Shown here one piece after another: positions 1-8,834 of a DNA stretch of 44,441 nucleotides. The notes below the pieces were generated by a model. It did not search any database and was not told the origin of the DNA. It was given only the letters and a program-made list of their open reading frames with translations. The translations under genes were made by a program, and so were the position numbers. Location of the stretch: positions 4,354 to 48,794 of the forward strand of contig RDNZ01000019.1 of NCBI GenBank assembly GCA_011364905.1, written 5' to 3'. This stretch comes from Candidatus Thorarchaeota archaeon (lineage in GTDB: Archaea; Asgardarchaeota; Thorarchaeia; Thorarchaeales; Thorarchaeaceae). Each line of letters opens with the position of its first letter. The stretch's first letter is position 1.

Positions 1-252
1 GCCATATTGGTAAGCGAAGAAGAATAGGATTGCAGCTGGCAACGCAGAGTGTGTAAACCAATCGCGGTGATGAAAAATCCGGTCGGCCACCTGATCAATG
101 TCGGGGACCTCAGAACCGAGGGCTGCGATTAGTCCTAAACCTACAAGCAGGATGTCCTCTGGATACTCAAAATGGGTATGCCAGAAGTATATCATGCTAT
201 AAACAACAAAGAAGAAGAATCCAAACCACAGATGCCATGTTCTGCATGCCAT
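1..252 (-). CDS. YdjM-like (DUF457) membrane-bound metal-dependent hydrolase, 3'-truncated by window edge
   Basis: An open frame of 84 codons runs off the left edge of the window, so only the N-terminal part is present. It begins at an ATG (complement of 250-252) with a hydrophobic segment at residues 8-24. It contains the acidic/histidine pattern SEVPDIDQ (47-54) followed by HHRDWFTHS (61-69). This D-x-D ... H-R-x-x-T-H-S arrangement is characteristic of the YdjM/DUF457 family of inner-membrane proteins annotated as metal-dependent hydrolases. The substrate of the family is not well defined. The fold assignment rests on the motif only; the rest of the protein is outside the window. Confidence 0.75.
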   Translation of the reverse strand, partial: MACRTWHLWFGFFFFVVYSMIYFWHTHFEYPEDILLVGLGLIAALGSEVPDIDQVADRIFHHRDWFTHSALPAAILFFFAYQYG

Positions 253-399
253 TGTTTTGCACCAGCATTTTTCAGTTTGCCACTGAAATGTGGTAGACGT
301 AAACAATCAGATTGCTGACTCACCTATAAAGCTTCTACTACGACCCACCTATTTTGTAAGTCAAAACCTATGTGTACGGGATTATACCGAGTCAAGGGA

Positions 400-831
400 T
401 CAGGAAGGAGTACTGCTTCTACTTGTAGCAAAGTAATATGCGACAACTGATGCAACGAAACTACCAAGCACTCCCATGATTGCGCTAAACTTATCCAACT
501 CAATCTGGTTGAATACAGTCATGACAACAACCAGTGTGAATAGTGCAAAGATCCAGACTGCCAACACAGCTCTCATGTTCTTGCGCAGACTCAACATCTG
601 CACTGCGCTCTCGCCTGCTTTCTGGAGAGCATGGATTGTTGTCAGTATCAATGTCTCGTTTACTACGATGATGAATGCAATGCCTAGCCCTAGTCCAATG
701 CCAAGCGCAAAGACCACAGTAGTGATAGTATCTGTCATAAACCAGAAGAATATGACTACAAGTGTGAGAAGCCAACCGACGACAAACCAGCCGACGAGAG
801 CAGTCCTCTTATGTGAATTCGTTTCAGTCAT
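400..831 (-). CDS. Small four-helix integral membrane protein, unknown function
   Basis: A 143-residue protein with four strongly hydrophobic stretches at about residues 11-32, 37-65, 87-107 and 115-135. It has a short polar N-terminus (MTETNSHKR) and a short Ser/Thr-rich tail. A charged stretch around residues 66-86 would form a loop between helices 2 and 3. I do not recognise a family. Two frames overlapping this gene are also open, but their composition is not protein-like, whereas this frame gives a coherent membrane topology. It lies between two minus-strand membrane/surface genes with gaps of about 150 bases on each side, so it is probably a separate transcription unit. Confidence 0.7.
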   Translation of the reverse strand: MTETNSHKRTALVGWFVVGWLLTLVVIFFWFMTDTITTVVFALGIGLGLGIAFIIVVNETLILTTIHALQKAGESAVQMLSLRKNMRAVLAVWIFALFTLVVVMTVFNQIELDKFSAIMGVLGSFVASVVAYYFATSRSSTPS

Positions 832-988
832 CTTTTATCATCTCCCCTTGCATCCCCAGTAATTGTCATGCACTTCGTCCTAAAACATCTTTCCTCAACT
901 CGTAATCCCAAGATTATTCCACCCAACCAGAGTCTTGTGAATGATGGCATAGAGCCTTATCGGTTTGACCACCGAGTTGTCGCAGGTT

Positions 989-2626
989 TTAGATGAGAGA
1001 GCTATTTATTATCTCAATCTGGAACATCTTGGCATCATTCCAGAGTTCACACGTCTTATACAAGCCCCATAAATACGTACCATCCCAGGTTATCCCCGAA
1101 ACTCCTCGAGCAACATCATAGACTTTACCTTCAATGGTCCCATCCTTTGTGAATGCAAAGAGATACTGTCCATTACCAGTCCAGAAGTGAGTACCATTCC
1201 AAGTGATCGGACCCACAAGATCCAGACCAGGCATAGCGATTTCCCTATTTATTGTCCCATTCTTGAAGAGCTCAAACATCTTTGTGCCTTGTCTGTTAGG
1301 GATGTAGAGATAAGTGCCATCAGTCGCCAGGCTCTGACGAGCACCTGTTTCATTTTCTGGAATAGAGAAGGAGTCATAGACAGTAACGCCGGTCTCATTG
1401 ACCTTGAACTTCACAATCTTTAGTAAAGAGTGATCTTGCGTCCAGAAGAACTCACCATCAAAACAGAAACCTCTCGGTCCCAAAATCTGAGAAGTGCTAA
1501 AGGTGAATGTAGTAGAGTTGCCCGTCGCGGGATCTACCCGGACTAGGTCTCCCGTACCCAGTTTCCAGAGGTAGCCATTTGCATATTCAAAGGCCCACCC
1601 AAAACCTAATCCTGCACCGACTCGGCTCACAACCCTTCGAGTTTCATCCTCCTCTGGGAAGACATACATGTATTGATCCTCAGGGTCCCCGGGAGTATAA
1701 CCCAAATCATGGTCCTTGAGGTCAGCAAAATCGAGTTCGGGAATAGGAAAGGACACATTGCCAAAATCATTGTTGGACTTCACAAGGGTGCTTGTTGGTT
1801 GTAGTTTCAGAATAGCGGTATCATTATTGAAGCCATCAAACTTGTTTCCGGTTACATTTGCTTCTGCGATACCTGCAACCGAGATTGCAGGTGACTCCGG
1901 AGCATGATAGTTATAGAAATAATTGCCCACGACAGTGACTGATGAATCAAACACTATGAAGGGTATGTGCCCCCCAGCGAATATGTTGTTACGAATGACC
2001 ACGTCATAGTTGTATTGCTCCAGGGCAATCTCATGATAACCATTTTGATACAGAAGATTGTATTCAATCACAGGGGATGATCGTTCCATGTATATGCCCT
2101 CAGCGTTTACCCAACGCACAATCGAGTGGCTGATATTAACTTTCGAATCAAACTGAGAAATTCCAAGACCAGAGAACTCCACTATCACATACTTGAAGAC
2201 CGATGAATTGGTGTTGTACAGGTCGATGCCATTCCAATCACCATTAACTGGTACGTCTGCATCAGATGTAAACCAGATTTGCTTGTCTGGTGTTCCAATG
2301 GCCTTCACTGTACCGCCTACAACAGTAAAACCGATGGTACTTTGATTCTTGTAGTCACGAGAAGGCGCAAAATGAATTTTTGTTCCAGGTTCTATGGCCA
2401 GGGTAACGCCAGAAGGTACAACAATAGACGCATTCACGAAAATCGGTCCCGACCAGGTCTCATTTTGAAAAATTGTTCCACCTTTAAAAACGGGCTCTTC
2501 CACAAGCTCTGGTAGGAACAAGTAATAGTAGTAAATGAGAAGCGATGAACAAGCAATCGTGCAGATGAGAATCACGGCTAATACCTTTCTCCTATCCAAA
2601 AAGAACATCTCCCTTACTGCATCCAA
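989..2626 (-). CDS. Membrane-anchored surface protein: right-handed parallel beta-helix plus beta-propeller-like domain
   Basis: A 545-residue protein with one N-terminal membrane anchor (about 14-36, after the basic patch DRRK), so the bulk should lie outside the cell. Residues about 45-290 show the beta-helix style of short repeats rich in Asn, Gly and Val (for example VIRNNIFAGG and VVGNYFYNY). The opening resembles the 'FQNETWSGPIFVNASIVVPSG' type start of surface polysaccharide-binding beta-helix proteins. Residues about 330-540 change to repeats with W-D/N-G-x-x-L-W or F-W cores (FDGEFFWTQD, WNGTHFWTG, WDGTYLWGL), typical of beta-propeller blades. Many N-x-S/T sequons fit a glycosylated archaeal surface protein. 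The ligand is unknown. Both domain calls are from repeat pattern only. Confidence 0.75.
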   Translation of the reverse strand: MDAVREMFFLDRRKVLAVILICTIACSSLLIYYYYLFLPELVEEPVFKGGTIFQNETWSGPIFVNASIVVPSGVTLAIEPGTKIHFAPSRDYKNQSTIGFTVVGGTVKAIGTPDKQIWFTSDADVPVNGDWNGIDLYNTNSSVFKYVIVEFSGLGISQFDSKVNISHSIVRWVNAEGIYMERSSPVIEYNLLYQNGYHEIALEQYNYDVVIRNNIFAGGHIPFIVFDSSVTVVGNYFYNYHAPESPAISVAGIAEANVTGNKFDGFNNDTAILKLQPTSTLVKSNNDFGNVSFPIPELDFADLKDHDLGYTPGDPEDQYMYVFPEEDETRRVVSRVGAGLGFGWAFEYANGYLWKLGTGDLVRVDPATGNSTTFTFSTSQILGPRGFCFDGEFFWTQDHSLLKIVKFKVNETGVTVYDSFSIPENETGARQSLATDGTYLYIPNRQGTKMFELFKNGTINREIAMPGLDLVGPITWNGTHFWTGNGQYLFAFTKDGTIEGKVYDVARGVSGITWDGTYLWGLYKTCELWNDAKMFQIEIINSSLI

Positions 2627-2665
2627 CCTACATACGCGTTATTTGTGTCTTTTCACAAAATGAGC

Positions 2666-2690
2666 TGCATATGTTCCTTGAATATATGCA
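2666..2690. promoter_or_regulatory. Inverted repeat in divergent intergenic region (candidate operator)
   Basis: TGCATAT (2666-2672) and ATATGCA (2684-2690) form a 7-base inverted repeat with an 11-base spacer. It sits in the 140-base gap between the divergent genes starting at 2626 (minus) and 2767 (plus). The position fits a shared regulator-binding site, but AT-rich inverted repeats of this size can occur by chance. Confidence 0.3.
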
Positions 2691-2766
2691 ATGACATCTT
2701 TGAAAGGCAATATTGAAATGGTACTTGACGAATCGTTCTCGAAGGATTCTAAAACAGTGAACAACC

Positions 2767-3171
2767 ATGGATGAAGCTCAAAGGGAAACGTTGTTTCTAA
2801 CCATCAAGTCCGTGATTGACGGGATTATAGCAGATAAGAGGGAAAATCCAAAGAACACCAAAAGACTGGATTCCTTCAAGGGCAGAATCAACATCGGACT
2901 ACATGTGGAGGAGAATGAGATTGTGTGGATCAATCTCGTCGCAAAAGATGGCGAGTACACTGTATCGCCAGGGCCTCTTGAGGAATGGGATCTTGAGTTG
3001 ATAGCCGACCCTGAGGATCTGATGTTTTTCTGCAATGGTCAGTATTCAGTGACCCACATGATGATGAAGAAGAATCGCTTTGGAGAGAGAAAACTTCGGT
3101 TCAAAGGGAGGGCATATGGCAAGCTCCTTGCTTTGCCCAAAATACTTGTGCTAGACAAAAAGGAAAACTGA
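2767..3171 (+). CDS. SCP2-like sterol/lipid-carrier domain protein
   Basis: A 134-residue soluble protein. The C-terminal half has the pattern of an SCP2 (sterol carrier protein 2) fold: a beta-strand with an alternating hydrophobic pattern (WDLELIADPEDLMFFCNG), then an amphipathic helix containing basic residues, ending in ALPKILVL. SCP2 domains form a hydrophobic tunnel for fatty acyl or isoprenoid lipids. It starts at ATG 2767 and opens a run of closely spaced plus-strand genes. The next gene, a second SCP2-like protein, begins 12 bases after its stop, so the two are almost certainly co-transcribed. The family call is by pattern and context, moderately sure. Confidence 0.65.
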   Translation: MDEAQRETLFLTIKSVIDGIIADKRENPKNTKRLDSFKGRINIGLHVEENEIVWINLVAKDGEYTVSPGPLEEWDLELIADPEDLMFFCNGQYSVTHMMMKKNRFGERKLRFKGRAYGKLLALPKILVLDKKEN

Positions 3172-3183
3172 GAGGTATTATGA

Positions 3184-3633
3184 ATGGTTAAATTCGGAAG
3201 TCCAGAGTACGCGGAACTACTCATTGATGCCATAAACTCGAATGAGGCATATGCAAAAGCAGCAGATTGGTGGGAAGGCGACTTCGTCTTCCAAGCTGAG
3301 CCATACGGTGGTCTTAATCATACGATCAAGATATGGGTTGGTCTTTACCATGGTAAATGCACCGGTTCTAAAATTCTAACAGAAGGTGAAGATTATACGC
3401 TCCTAGAGAAGGGGCATGAATCTTCAGGCAAGCCATTTGAGGTAGAATTCGTCTACACTGCGAGGATTGACGTCTGGGAGAAGATTCTAGGAAAAGAGCT
3501 GGATCCAATCAGAGCTCTCCTCTCCGGGCAGGCCAAGATTCAAGGTGACATGGCCAAAGTACTAAGAGCAACAGACGCAGCAAAAGAACTGGTGGCTAGT
3601 GCTACAGCAATAGAAACGGAGTTTTATGACTGA
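3184..3633 (+). CDS. SCP2-like lipid-carrier domain protein (second copy)
   Basis: A 149-residue protein with features of a single-domain SCP2 protein. It has an N-terminal helix (SPEYAELLIDAINSNEAYAK), a beta-sheet region (FVFQAEPYGG, HTIKIWVGLYHG) and a C-terminal part with 'RALLSGQAKIQGDMAKVL', which strongly resembles the SCP2 G-x-x-K/I-x-G-D helix motif. The start is ATG 3184, 12 bases after the previous stop. Together with the preceding gene it would supply two different lipid/acyl carriers next to an acyl-CoA ligase and a hydratase. The two copies are clearly divergent from each other, so a recent duplication is unlikely. Confidence 0.75.
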   Translation: MVKFGSPEYAELLIDAINSNEAYAKAADWWEGDFVFQAEPYGGLNHTIKIWVGLYHGKCTGSKILTEGEDYTLLEKGHESSGKPFEVEFVYTARIDVWEKILGKELDPIRALLSGQAKIQGDMAKVLRATDAAKELVASATAIETEFYD

Positions 3634-3674
3634 TTTAACTGACAAGAGAGTTCACGCTAGACGGATGGATGTAA

Positions 3675-5546
3675 ATGCTGAAGGGGTATATGGGCAAGAT
3701 ATTACGAGTCAACCTCACTGATGGGACAATAAAAGAGGAGTTTCCTGATGACGAAATCCTCAGGAAGTATTTGGGCGGTGCAGGACTCGCCACATACTAT
3801 TTGATTAACGAGACTGAGAAAGGGATTGACCCACTGGGTCCTGATAACAAGCTCATTTTCATGACTGGACCACTGACAGGAACCCAATCGCCTAGTGCCG
3901 GGAGATATAGTGTAGTGGCCAAATCACCCCTGACAAATCTCTGGGGGCAAGCCAACTCTGCGGGTTTCTGGGCGAAGGACTTCAAACGGGCGGGCTTTGA
4001 TGGTATAATCTTTGAGGGAAAATCTCCCAAACCTGTGTATCTCCTGACTGAGGAGGGAAAAGCTGAACTCAGAGATGCAACAGATATCTGGGGAAAGAGC
4101 ACATCCGAAACTACAAGGATTCTGAAGGAAAAGCATGGGCCAAAACACAATGTATCCTGTATCGGTCCAGCAGGAGAAAACCTTGTCAAATATGCTGCGA
4201 TTATGAATGACTGCGACGAGAAATATTTTGGCCGTGCAGCAGGAAGATGCGGTCTCGGAACTGTGATGGGCTCAAAGAACCTGAAGGCAGTCGTGGCATA
4301 CGGTAAGGCAACAATCCCGATTGCCAATCCAGAGGAATACAGGACTGAGGCCAAGAAACGGTTCGATTGGGTAAACCAGAGTATGCTCAAGATGACTCTG
4401 GAGGTCTATGGAACTGCGACTATGGTCGACCTCTGCCAAGTTGTTGGGGGTCTCCCTACCCGTAACTTTCAGACTGGCGTCTTCGAAGGAGCCGATAATA
4501 TCAATGGCACAGCTCTGAATGACACCATCCTCGCATCACGCAAACCATGTTTTGCATGTCCCATTGCTTGCGGCAGGATTGTAGAGATTAAAGATGGTAA
4601 GTTCAGGAGTAGAGGAGAGGGACCGGAGTACGAATCGATAGGTGCATTTGGCAGCATGTGTGGGATTGATGATCTCGAGGCAATCTCGATGGCGCATTTC
4701 CTATGCAATGAGTATGGCCTCGATGTAATCTCAGCTGGAACAAGCATGGCCTTTGTAATGGAGTGTTTTGAGAAGGGAATCTTAACAAAAGATGACACCA
4801 ATGGAGTTGAATTCAAGTTTGGGGACAAGGATGTCATTGTGGACATGGTTCCAAAGATAGCCATGCGTGAGGGATTCGGGAATGTCTTAGCAGAGGGAAC
4901 CAAGAGAATGGCTGCAAAGTTCGGCAAAGGTTCTGAACATTTCGCCATGCACGTCAAGGGACTTGAACTACCAGCATATGACAGTCGTGCCGCAAAGATC
5001 ACCGGTCTTGCCTATGCTACTGCAAATAGAGGTGGCGACCACATCACTGCATGGATAGAGGGACCAGCGTTTCTCTCAATGCCATTCATGATTGTGGATG
5101 ATGCTGATGTTGGAGACGGCCAGAAGGAGATTCCTGAGAAATCAGTGATACTGAAGGACTTTGAAGATGCCTTTCAGATCTTTGACGCTGTGGGTGCATG
5201 CAAGTTCATGGGCATCGTGATGACCGCGGATGACTGGGCGGTGCTGTTGTCCAAGCTCATGGGAATCGAGTATTCAGCCACTGACTTTCGGACGACTGGA
5301 GAGAGACTCTACAATCTTGAAAAGGTCTACAACATCCGTGAGGGAGCCACACGGGATGACGACACCCTTCCCCCAAGGTTGCTGGAAGATCCACTCCCCG
5401 AGGGTCCTGCAAAGGGCTTGGTCGTTGATCTTGAACCTATGCTCACAAGCTACTATGAGTTTCGAGGATGGGACAAAGAGGGGATACCTACAAAGAAGAA
5501 ACTCACTGAACTTGGGCTGGAGTGGGCCATTGACCAGATTTATTGA
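3675..5546 (+). CDS. aor: Tungsten-dependent aldehyde:ferredoxin oxidoreductase (AOR family)
   Basis: The enzyme oxidises aldehydes to carboxylic acids with ferredoxin as electron acceptor, using a tungsto-bispterin cofactor and one [4Fe-4S] cluster. The 623-residue length is normal for the family. The N-terminal domain begins with the usual GYMGKILRVNLTDG and contains the bispterin-binding stretch (AGRYSVVAKSPLT, SAGFWAKDFKRAGFDG). Cluster ligands are C292, C295, C299 (in KPCFACPIACG) and C509 (AVGACKFMG). The specific aldehyde cannot be read from the sequence. The gene sits between lipid carriers and an acyl-CoA ligase, which suggests that its acid product is activated to a CoA thioester. 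An FdhD-like protein is encoded about 8.5 kb downstream. Confidence 0.95.
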   Translation: MLKGYMGKILRVNLTDGTIKEEFPDDEILRKYLGGAGLATYYLINETEKGIDPLGPDNKLIFMTGPLTGTQSPSAGRYSVVAKSPLTNLWGQANSAGFWAKDFKRAGFDGIIFEGKSPKPVYLLTEEGKAELRDATDIWGKSTSETTRILKEKHGPKHNVSCIGPAGENLVKYAAIMNDCDEKYFGRAAGRCGLGTVMGSKNLKAVVAYGKATIPIANPEEYRTEAKKRFDWVNQSMLKMTLEVYGTATMVDLCQVVGGLPTRNFQTGVFEGADNINGTALNDTILASRKPCFACPIACGRIVEIKDGKFRSRGEGPEYESIGAFGSMCGIDDLEAISMAHFLCNEYGLDVISAGTSMAFVMECFEKGILTKDDTNGVEFKFGDKDVIVDMVPKIAMREGFGNVLAEGTKRMAAKFGKGSEHFAMHVKGLELPAYDSRAAKITGLAYATANRGGDHITAWIEGPAFLSMPFMIVDDADVGDGQKEIPEKSVILKDFEDAFQIFDAVGACKFMGIVMTADDWAVLLSKLMGIEYSATDFRTTGERLYNLEKVYNIREGATRDDDTLPPRLLEDPLPEGPAKGLVVDLEPMLTSYYEFRGWDKEGIPTKKKLTELGLEWAIDQIY

Positions 5547-5576
5547 GCTCAAGTGCACCAAAAAGAGATGGTTGCG

Positions 5577-7259
5577 ATGACGACATCATATCAGGACAAG
5601 CCCTGGCTCAAGGCATATTTCTTGGGCCCGTACAAGCTTAAACATTCGATGGAACCGTATCCCGAGATGAATGTCTATTCCTTCTTGGAGGAGTCTACAA
5701 AGGAGTTCCCCGGGAACATCGCCTGCGTGTATGCGGACGAGGAGATGACTTACAAGGAACTCAAAGACAAGGTTGACAGGTTATCCTCCGCCCTTATTGA
5801 CCTTGGAGTGAAGAAGGGGGATCCTGTGGCAACGGTCCTTCCGTCCTGTCCTGAGTTTATCATTGTGGACTATGCCTGTATGAAGGTTGGAGCCATCCAT
5901 GTACCGTTGAGTATCCTCCACAAGGCAGATGATCTTCTGCATGAACTCAAAGAGAGCAAGACTGAGGTGGTCGTGTGTTCCTATCGACGAGTACCTCGTG
6001 TGAACGAGGTGAAACCCAGCACAGAAGTGAAGACAGTAATCTACACCCCCACGAAGATTTTTCCAGATTATGCAGCCCCAGAGATGGATGAGATTTCTGA
6101 GCCTGGCTACTACCTGCTCAACGACTTGCTGGAAAAACACAAACCTCACACTGAGCAGGTTGAGATCAACCCGAAAGAGGACATCGCCCTTCTCCCATTC
6201 ACCGGGGGGACAACCGGAGTCCCCAAGGGCACGATGTTGACACACTACAACCTGACGTCTAATGTCATCCAGACAATTCACTGGATGATGGCTCCTCTGA
6301 AAGTGGGTATCGTCGGTAAAGGCGCGACTGCGATTTGTGTACCCATATTTCACATGTATGGACACTGGGCAATCCATGCAAGTATCTCTTGGGGATTGAA
6401 GATTTTTCTGTTGGACCCAAGAGACATAGAGAAGATTGTGGAAGTAATCAATGAATACCGACCAGCCATTGTCTTTGCAGTACCAACTCACTACACATTC
6501 TTCTGCAACATGCCACTGAAAAAGGGACAGATATTCTATTATTCAGCTGCTGCTGCTTTGCCTCCGGACCTTGCTGAGGAGTTCGAAAAGATCTCTGGTG
6601 TACCTATGGGTGAAGGTTACGGGGCTACAGAAACCTCTGGAGGCGCAACGGTCAACATCTCTGCGTTCTCGAAAGTCACAGGGTTCATGAAGCAGGTGAA
6701 GCGTGGTGTTGGTGTTCCCCTGCCAGATACAGAGATACGAGTAATCGACCCAGAAACAGGAAAGGAGTTACCTGTTGGTGAACCCGGTGAGTTATGGGTC
6801 AGAGGTCCCCAAATCATGGCTGGTTATTGGCCAAATCTAGGTTCAGGCTTAGAGAAAGACGGCTGGCTGAGGATGGGGGATATAGTGGTCATGGACGATG
6901 ACGGATATTTCAAAGTGGTGGATCGAATTAAGGACATGATCAACGTATCTGGCAATAAGGTGTATAGCCGGGTCATCGATGACCTCCTCTATGAACATCC
7001 TGCGGTTGAAATTGGAGGAGTGATTGGTATTCCAGATCCAGATAGAAAAGGCAGTGAGAGGGTGAAAGCGTTCATTCAATTGAAACCCGATTTTAAAGGC
7101 AAGGTCTCGCAGGAGGAGATCATAGACTATCTGAAGGACAAAGTCAAGCCCTATGCAGTTCCGAAATCTGTGGAGTTCCGTGATGAGCTTCCGCTAACGC
7201 TTATCATGAAGCTGCACAAGAAAGTGTTGAGGGAAGAGGAGCTAGCAAAACAATCGTAG
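5577..7259 (+). CDS. AMP-forming acyl-CoA synthetase (ANL superfamily)
   Basis: An adenylate-forming ligase that converts a carboxylic acid, ATP and CoA to acyl-CoA. Visible core motifs are the phosphate loop FTGGTTGVPKG, the aromatic/adenine motif GYGATETSG, GELWVRGPQIMAGYW, the hinge/ribose motif DGWLRMGDIVVMDDDGYFKVVDRIKD, and a C-terminal lysine region LIMKLHKKVLREEE. The last region replaces the usual P-K-T-x-S-G-K wording but keeps lysines in place. I chose ATG 5577; in-frame ATG 5568 and GTG 5553 are alternatives and none has a strong ribosome site. It begins 30 bases after the AOR stop. The neighbourhood suggests a fatty, aromatic or branched acid substrate; specificity is not readable. 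Confidence 0.9.
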   Translation: MTTSYQDKPWLKAYFLGPYKLKHSMEPYPEMNVYSFLEESTKEFPGNIACVYADEEMTYKELKDKVDRLSSALIDLGVKKGDPVATVLPSCPEFIIVDYACMKVGAIHVPLSILHKADDLLHELKESKTEVVVCSYRRVPRVNEVKPSTEVKTVIYTPTKIFPDYAAPEMDEISEPGYYLLNDLLEKHKPHTEQVEINPKEDIALLPFTGGTTGVPKGTMLTHYNLTSNVIQTIHWMMAPLKVGIVGKGATAICVPIFHMYGHWAIHASISWGLKIFLLDPRDIEKIVEVINEYRPAIVFAVPTHYTFFCNMPLKKGQIFYYSAAAALPPDLAEEFEKISGVPMGEGYGATETSGGATVNISAFSKVTGFMKQVKRGVGVPLPDTEIRVIDPETGKELPVGEPGELWVRGPQIMAGYWPNLGSGLEKDGWLRMGDIVVMDDDGYFKVVDRIKDMINVSGNKVYSRVIDDLLYEHPAVEIGGVIGIPDPDRKGSERVKAFIQLKPDFKGKVSQEEIIDYLKDKVKPYAVPKSVEFRDELPLTLIMKLHKKVLREEELAKQS

Positions 7260-7286
7260 CAGAGAAATATAGGAGGAGTGAACTGA

Positions 7287-7832
7287 ATGCTGGACTTCCT
7301 AGTCGGTGCGTACTCTATTGAGGAGTTCAAAAAGTACTATAGCACATTGTCTGACCTTCAAGAGTTCTATGTGAGGCGCACTCACAGAGAGCCGGGACCC
7401 TTCGAGCTTGGTCCAGATGAAGAGCAGCATGTTTTGAGAAACCCAGATCACCTGATTATATTCACTAATGAAGGAGAGATTGTTGGTCATTGCATCTGGC
7501 ATGAAACGAGTACTGAAGATATGATTCCGGGTGACCCCCGGGAGGATGAGGATAAGGATTGTCTGCACAATCTCTTTGAAGGTGAGAGAAACAATCTTGT
7601 AGAGCTGCATGAGCTCTGGTTGAGGACTGATTACAGAGGGAGGGAATACGGTCGTCAGTTCTTCAGCTTTTTCGAGGCCTATATAGAAGCGGCTGGATTT
7701 GATGGTATAGTGTACTATACAGACAATGAAGCAGCCATTGCCCTCTGCAGAAAGAGAGGCTACCGAGAAGCATTTCTGAAGAGCGATAAATGGTATGTGT
7801 TTGCTTTGCCATTCTTCCTTCTAAAAGAGTAG
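7287..7832 (+). CDS. GNAT-family N-acetyltransferase
   Basis: A 181-residue protein with the GNAT order of elements. An N-terminal helix precedes a strand pair (HLIIFTNEGEIVGHCIWHE), then the strand VELHELWLRTDYRGREYGRQFF carries the acetyl-CoA pyrophosphate-binding R-G-x-x-x-G-R pattern. A later strand GIVYYTDNEAAIALCRKRGYRE matches the family's C-terminal N-x-x-A-x-x-L/C-x-x-x-G-Y/F signature. A strong ribosome site (AGGAGGAGTG) precedes ATG 7287. The 27-base gap to the ligase stop supports co-transcription. The acceptor substrate is unknown; the operon context suggests a small amine or amino acid rather than a protein. Confidence 0.8.
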   Translation: MLDFLVGAYSIEEFKKYYSTLSDLQEFYVRRTHREPGPFELGPDEEQHVLRNPDHLIIFTNEGEIVGHCIWHETSTEDMIPGDPREDEDKDCLHNLFEGERNNLVELHELWLRTDYRGREYGRQFFSFFEAYIEAAGFDGIVYYTDNEAAIALCRKRGYREAFLKSDKWYVFALPFFLLKE

Positions 7833-7887
7833 ACTAATTACGGACTTCTTGCAACAACGGAAACTTGAAAAAACAGGAGACTTCGCC

Positions 7888-8745
7888 ATGGTTGATTTGA
7901 ATAGAGAATTTCTTGGGAAGGAGTATCGCTCTGGTCCTCAACTTGTAGACCCTGAGAGCATTCGACAATATGCACTCGCCACTAATGAAAAAAACCAACG
8001 GTACCAGAGCGATAAACTCGATGAACTTGTACCGCCTCCAATCTATCCTGTTGTGTTCCTCCCTGGAATACTAAGCCAGCTTGTAGATGATGCAGAAGAG
8101 ATGAACTTCAACATCATGAGAGTAGTTCACGCAGAGCATCATATGATGTGGAAAAAGCCACTTCATCCAGGAGACAAGATTCAGACCACTGCAAGGATTG
8201 TCACTATGGAGCGACGTGGAATAAATGAAATCCTAGACCTGTCAATTCAATGCAAACGAGATGATGATATAGTAGTGGAGATGACCTACAGGCTTCTCTC
8301 GAGGGGTGAGAAGAAGGAGGGAGAGAAGAAGGCCTCTTCTGATGTTGATGTTCCTAAGAAAGGAAAACTCCTAGTAAAGCAAGAATCTGTGGTCACAGCA
8401 GATCAGGGGCTGCGGTATGCTGAGGCATCAGGCGACCACAATCCCATTCATAAAAGCGATGACATTGCGAGAAGCGTTGGACTTCCCAGAGCAATTCTTC
8501 ACGGACTGTGTACTATGGCACTTGCATCACAGGCTATCGTAGATGGACTCCTCAATGGTGATCCCACGAGAATGAAGAGCATGGGTGTTCGTTTTGCACG
8601 ACCTGTACTACTTGACCAGACCCTGACCACCGATGTGTATGACGCAGGTGAGAGTAATAAGGGAGTGAAGGTCGTTCACTTCGAAACAAAGGATGAGAAT
8701 GATGCCCCGGTTCTGACTCAAGGAACTGCAGAGCTCATTGAGTGA
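7888..8745 (+). CDS. Double-hotdog MaoC-like (R)-specific enoyl-CoA hydratase
   Basis: A 285-residue protein with two hotdog-fold halves, as in MaoC/hydratase-2 proteins. The C-terminal half carries the hydratase signature A-S-G-D-H-N-P-I-H, with the catalytic pair Asp183 and His188 in this numbering, followed by LPRAILHGLCTMALA. The N-terminal half (about 1-140) resembles the MaoC N-terminal dehydratase domain and lacks the catalytic pair. A Lys/Glu/Ser-rich linker joins the halves. I chose ATG 7888 because AGGAGA sits 7 bases upstream; a longer frame from a TTG at 7849 is open but has no ribosome site. The enzyme would hydrate an enoyl-CoA made from the acid activated by the preceding ligase. 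Confidence 0.85.
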   Translation: MVDLNREFLGKEYRSGPQLVDPESIRQYALATNEKNQRYQSDKLDELVPPPIYPVVFLPGILSQLVDDAEEMNFNIMRVVHAEHHMMWKKPLHPGDKIQTTARIVTMERRGINEILDLSIQCKRDDDIVVEMTYRLLSRGEKKEGEKKASSDVDVPKKGKLLVKQESVVTADQGLRYAEASGDHNPIHKSDDIARSVGLPRAILHGLCTMALASQAIVDGLLNGDPTRMKSMGVRFARPVLLDQTLTTDVYDAGESNKGVKVVHFETKDENDAPVLTQGTAELIE

Positions 8746-8834
8746 TGCCAGCCCTGTTTTCTAGATAGACTGATTACATGGTTGTTCACTCTCTTCAGTC
8801 CAGAGAAGCATTATCCGAGAGGCGACTTAGTTCT

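Noticed and set aside
5781..6491. Minus-strand frame of about 236 codons opposite the acyl-CoA ligase
   Set aside because: It is antisense to a highly conserved ligase with all core motifs.
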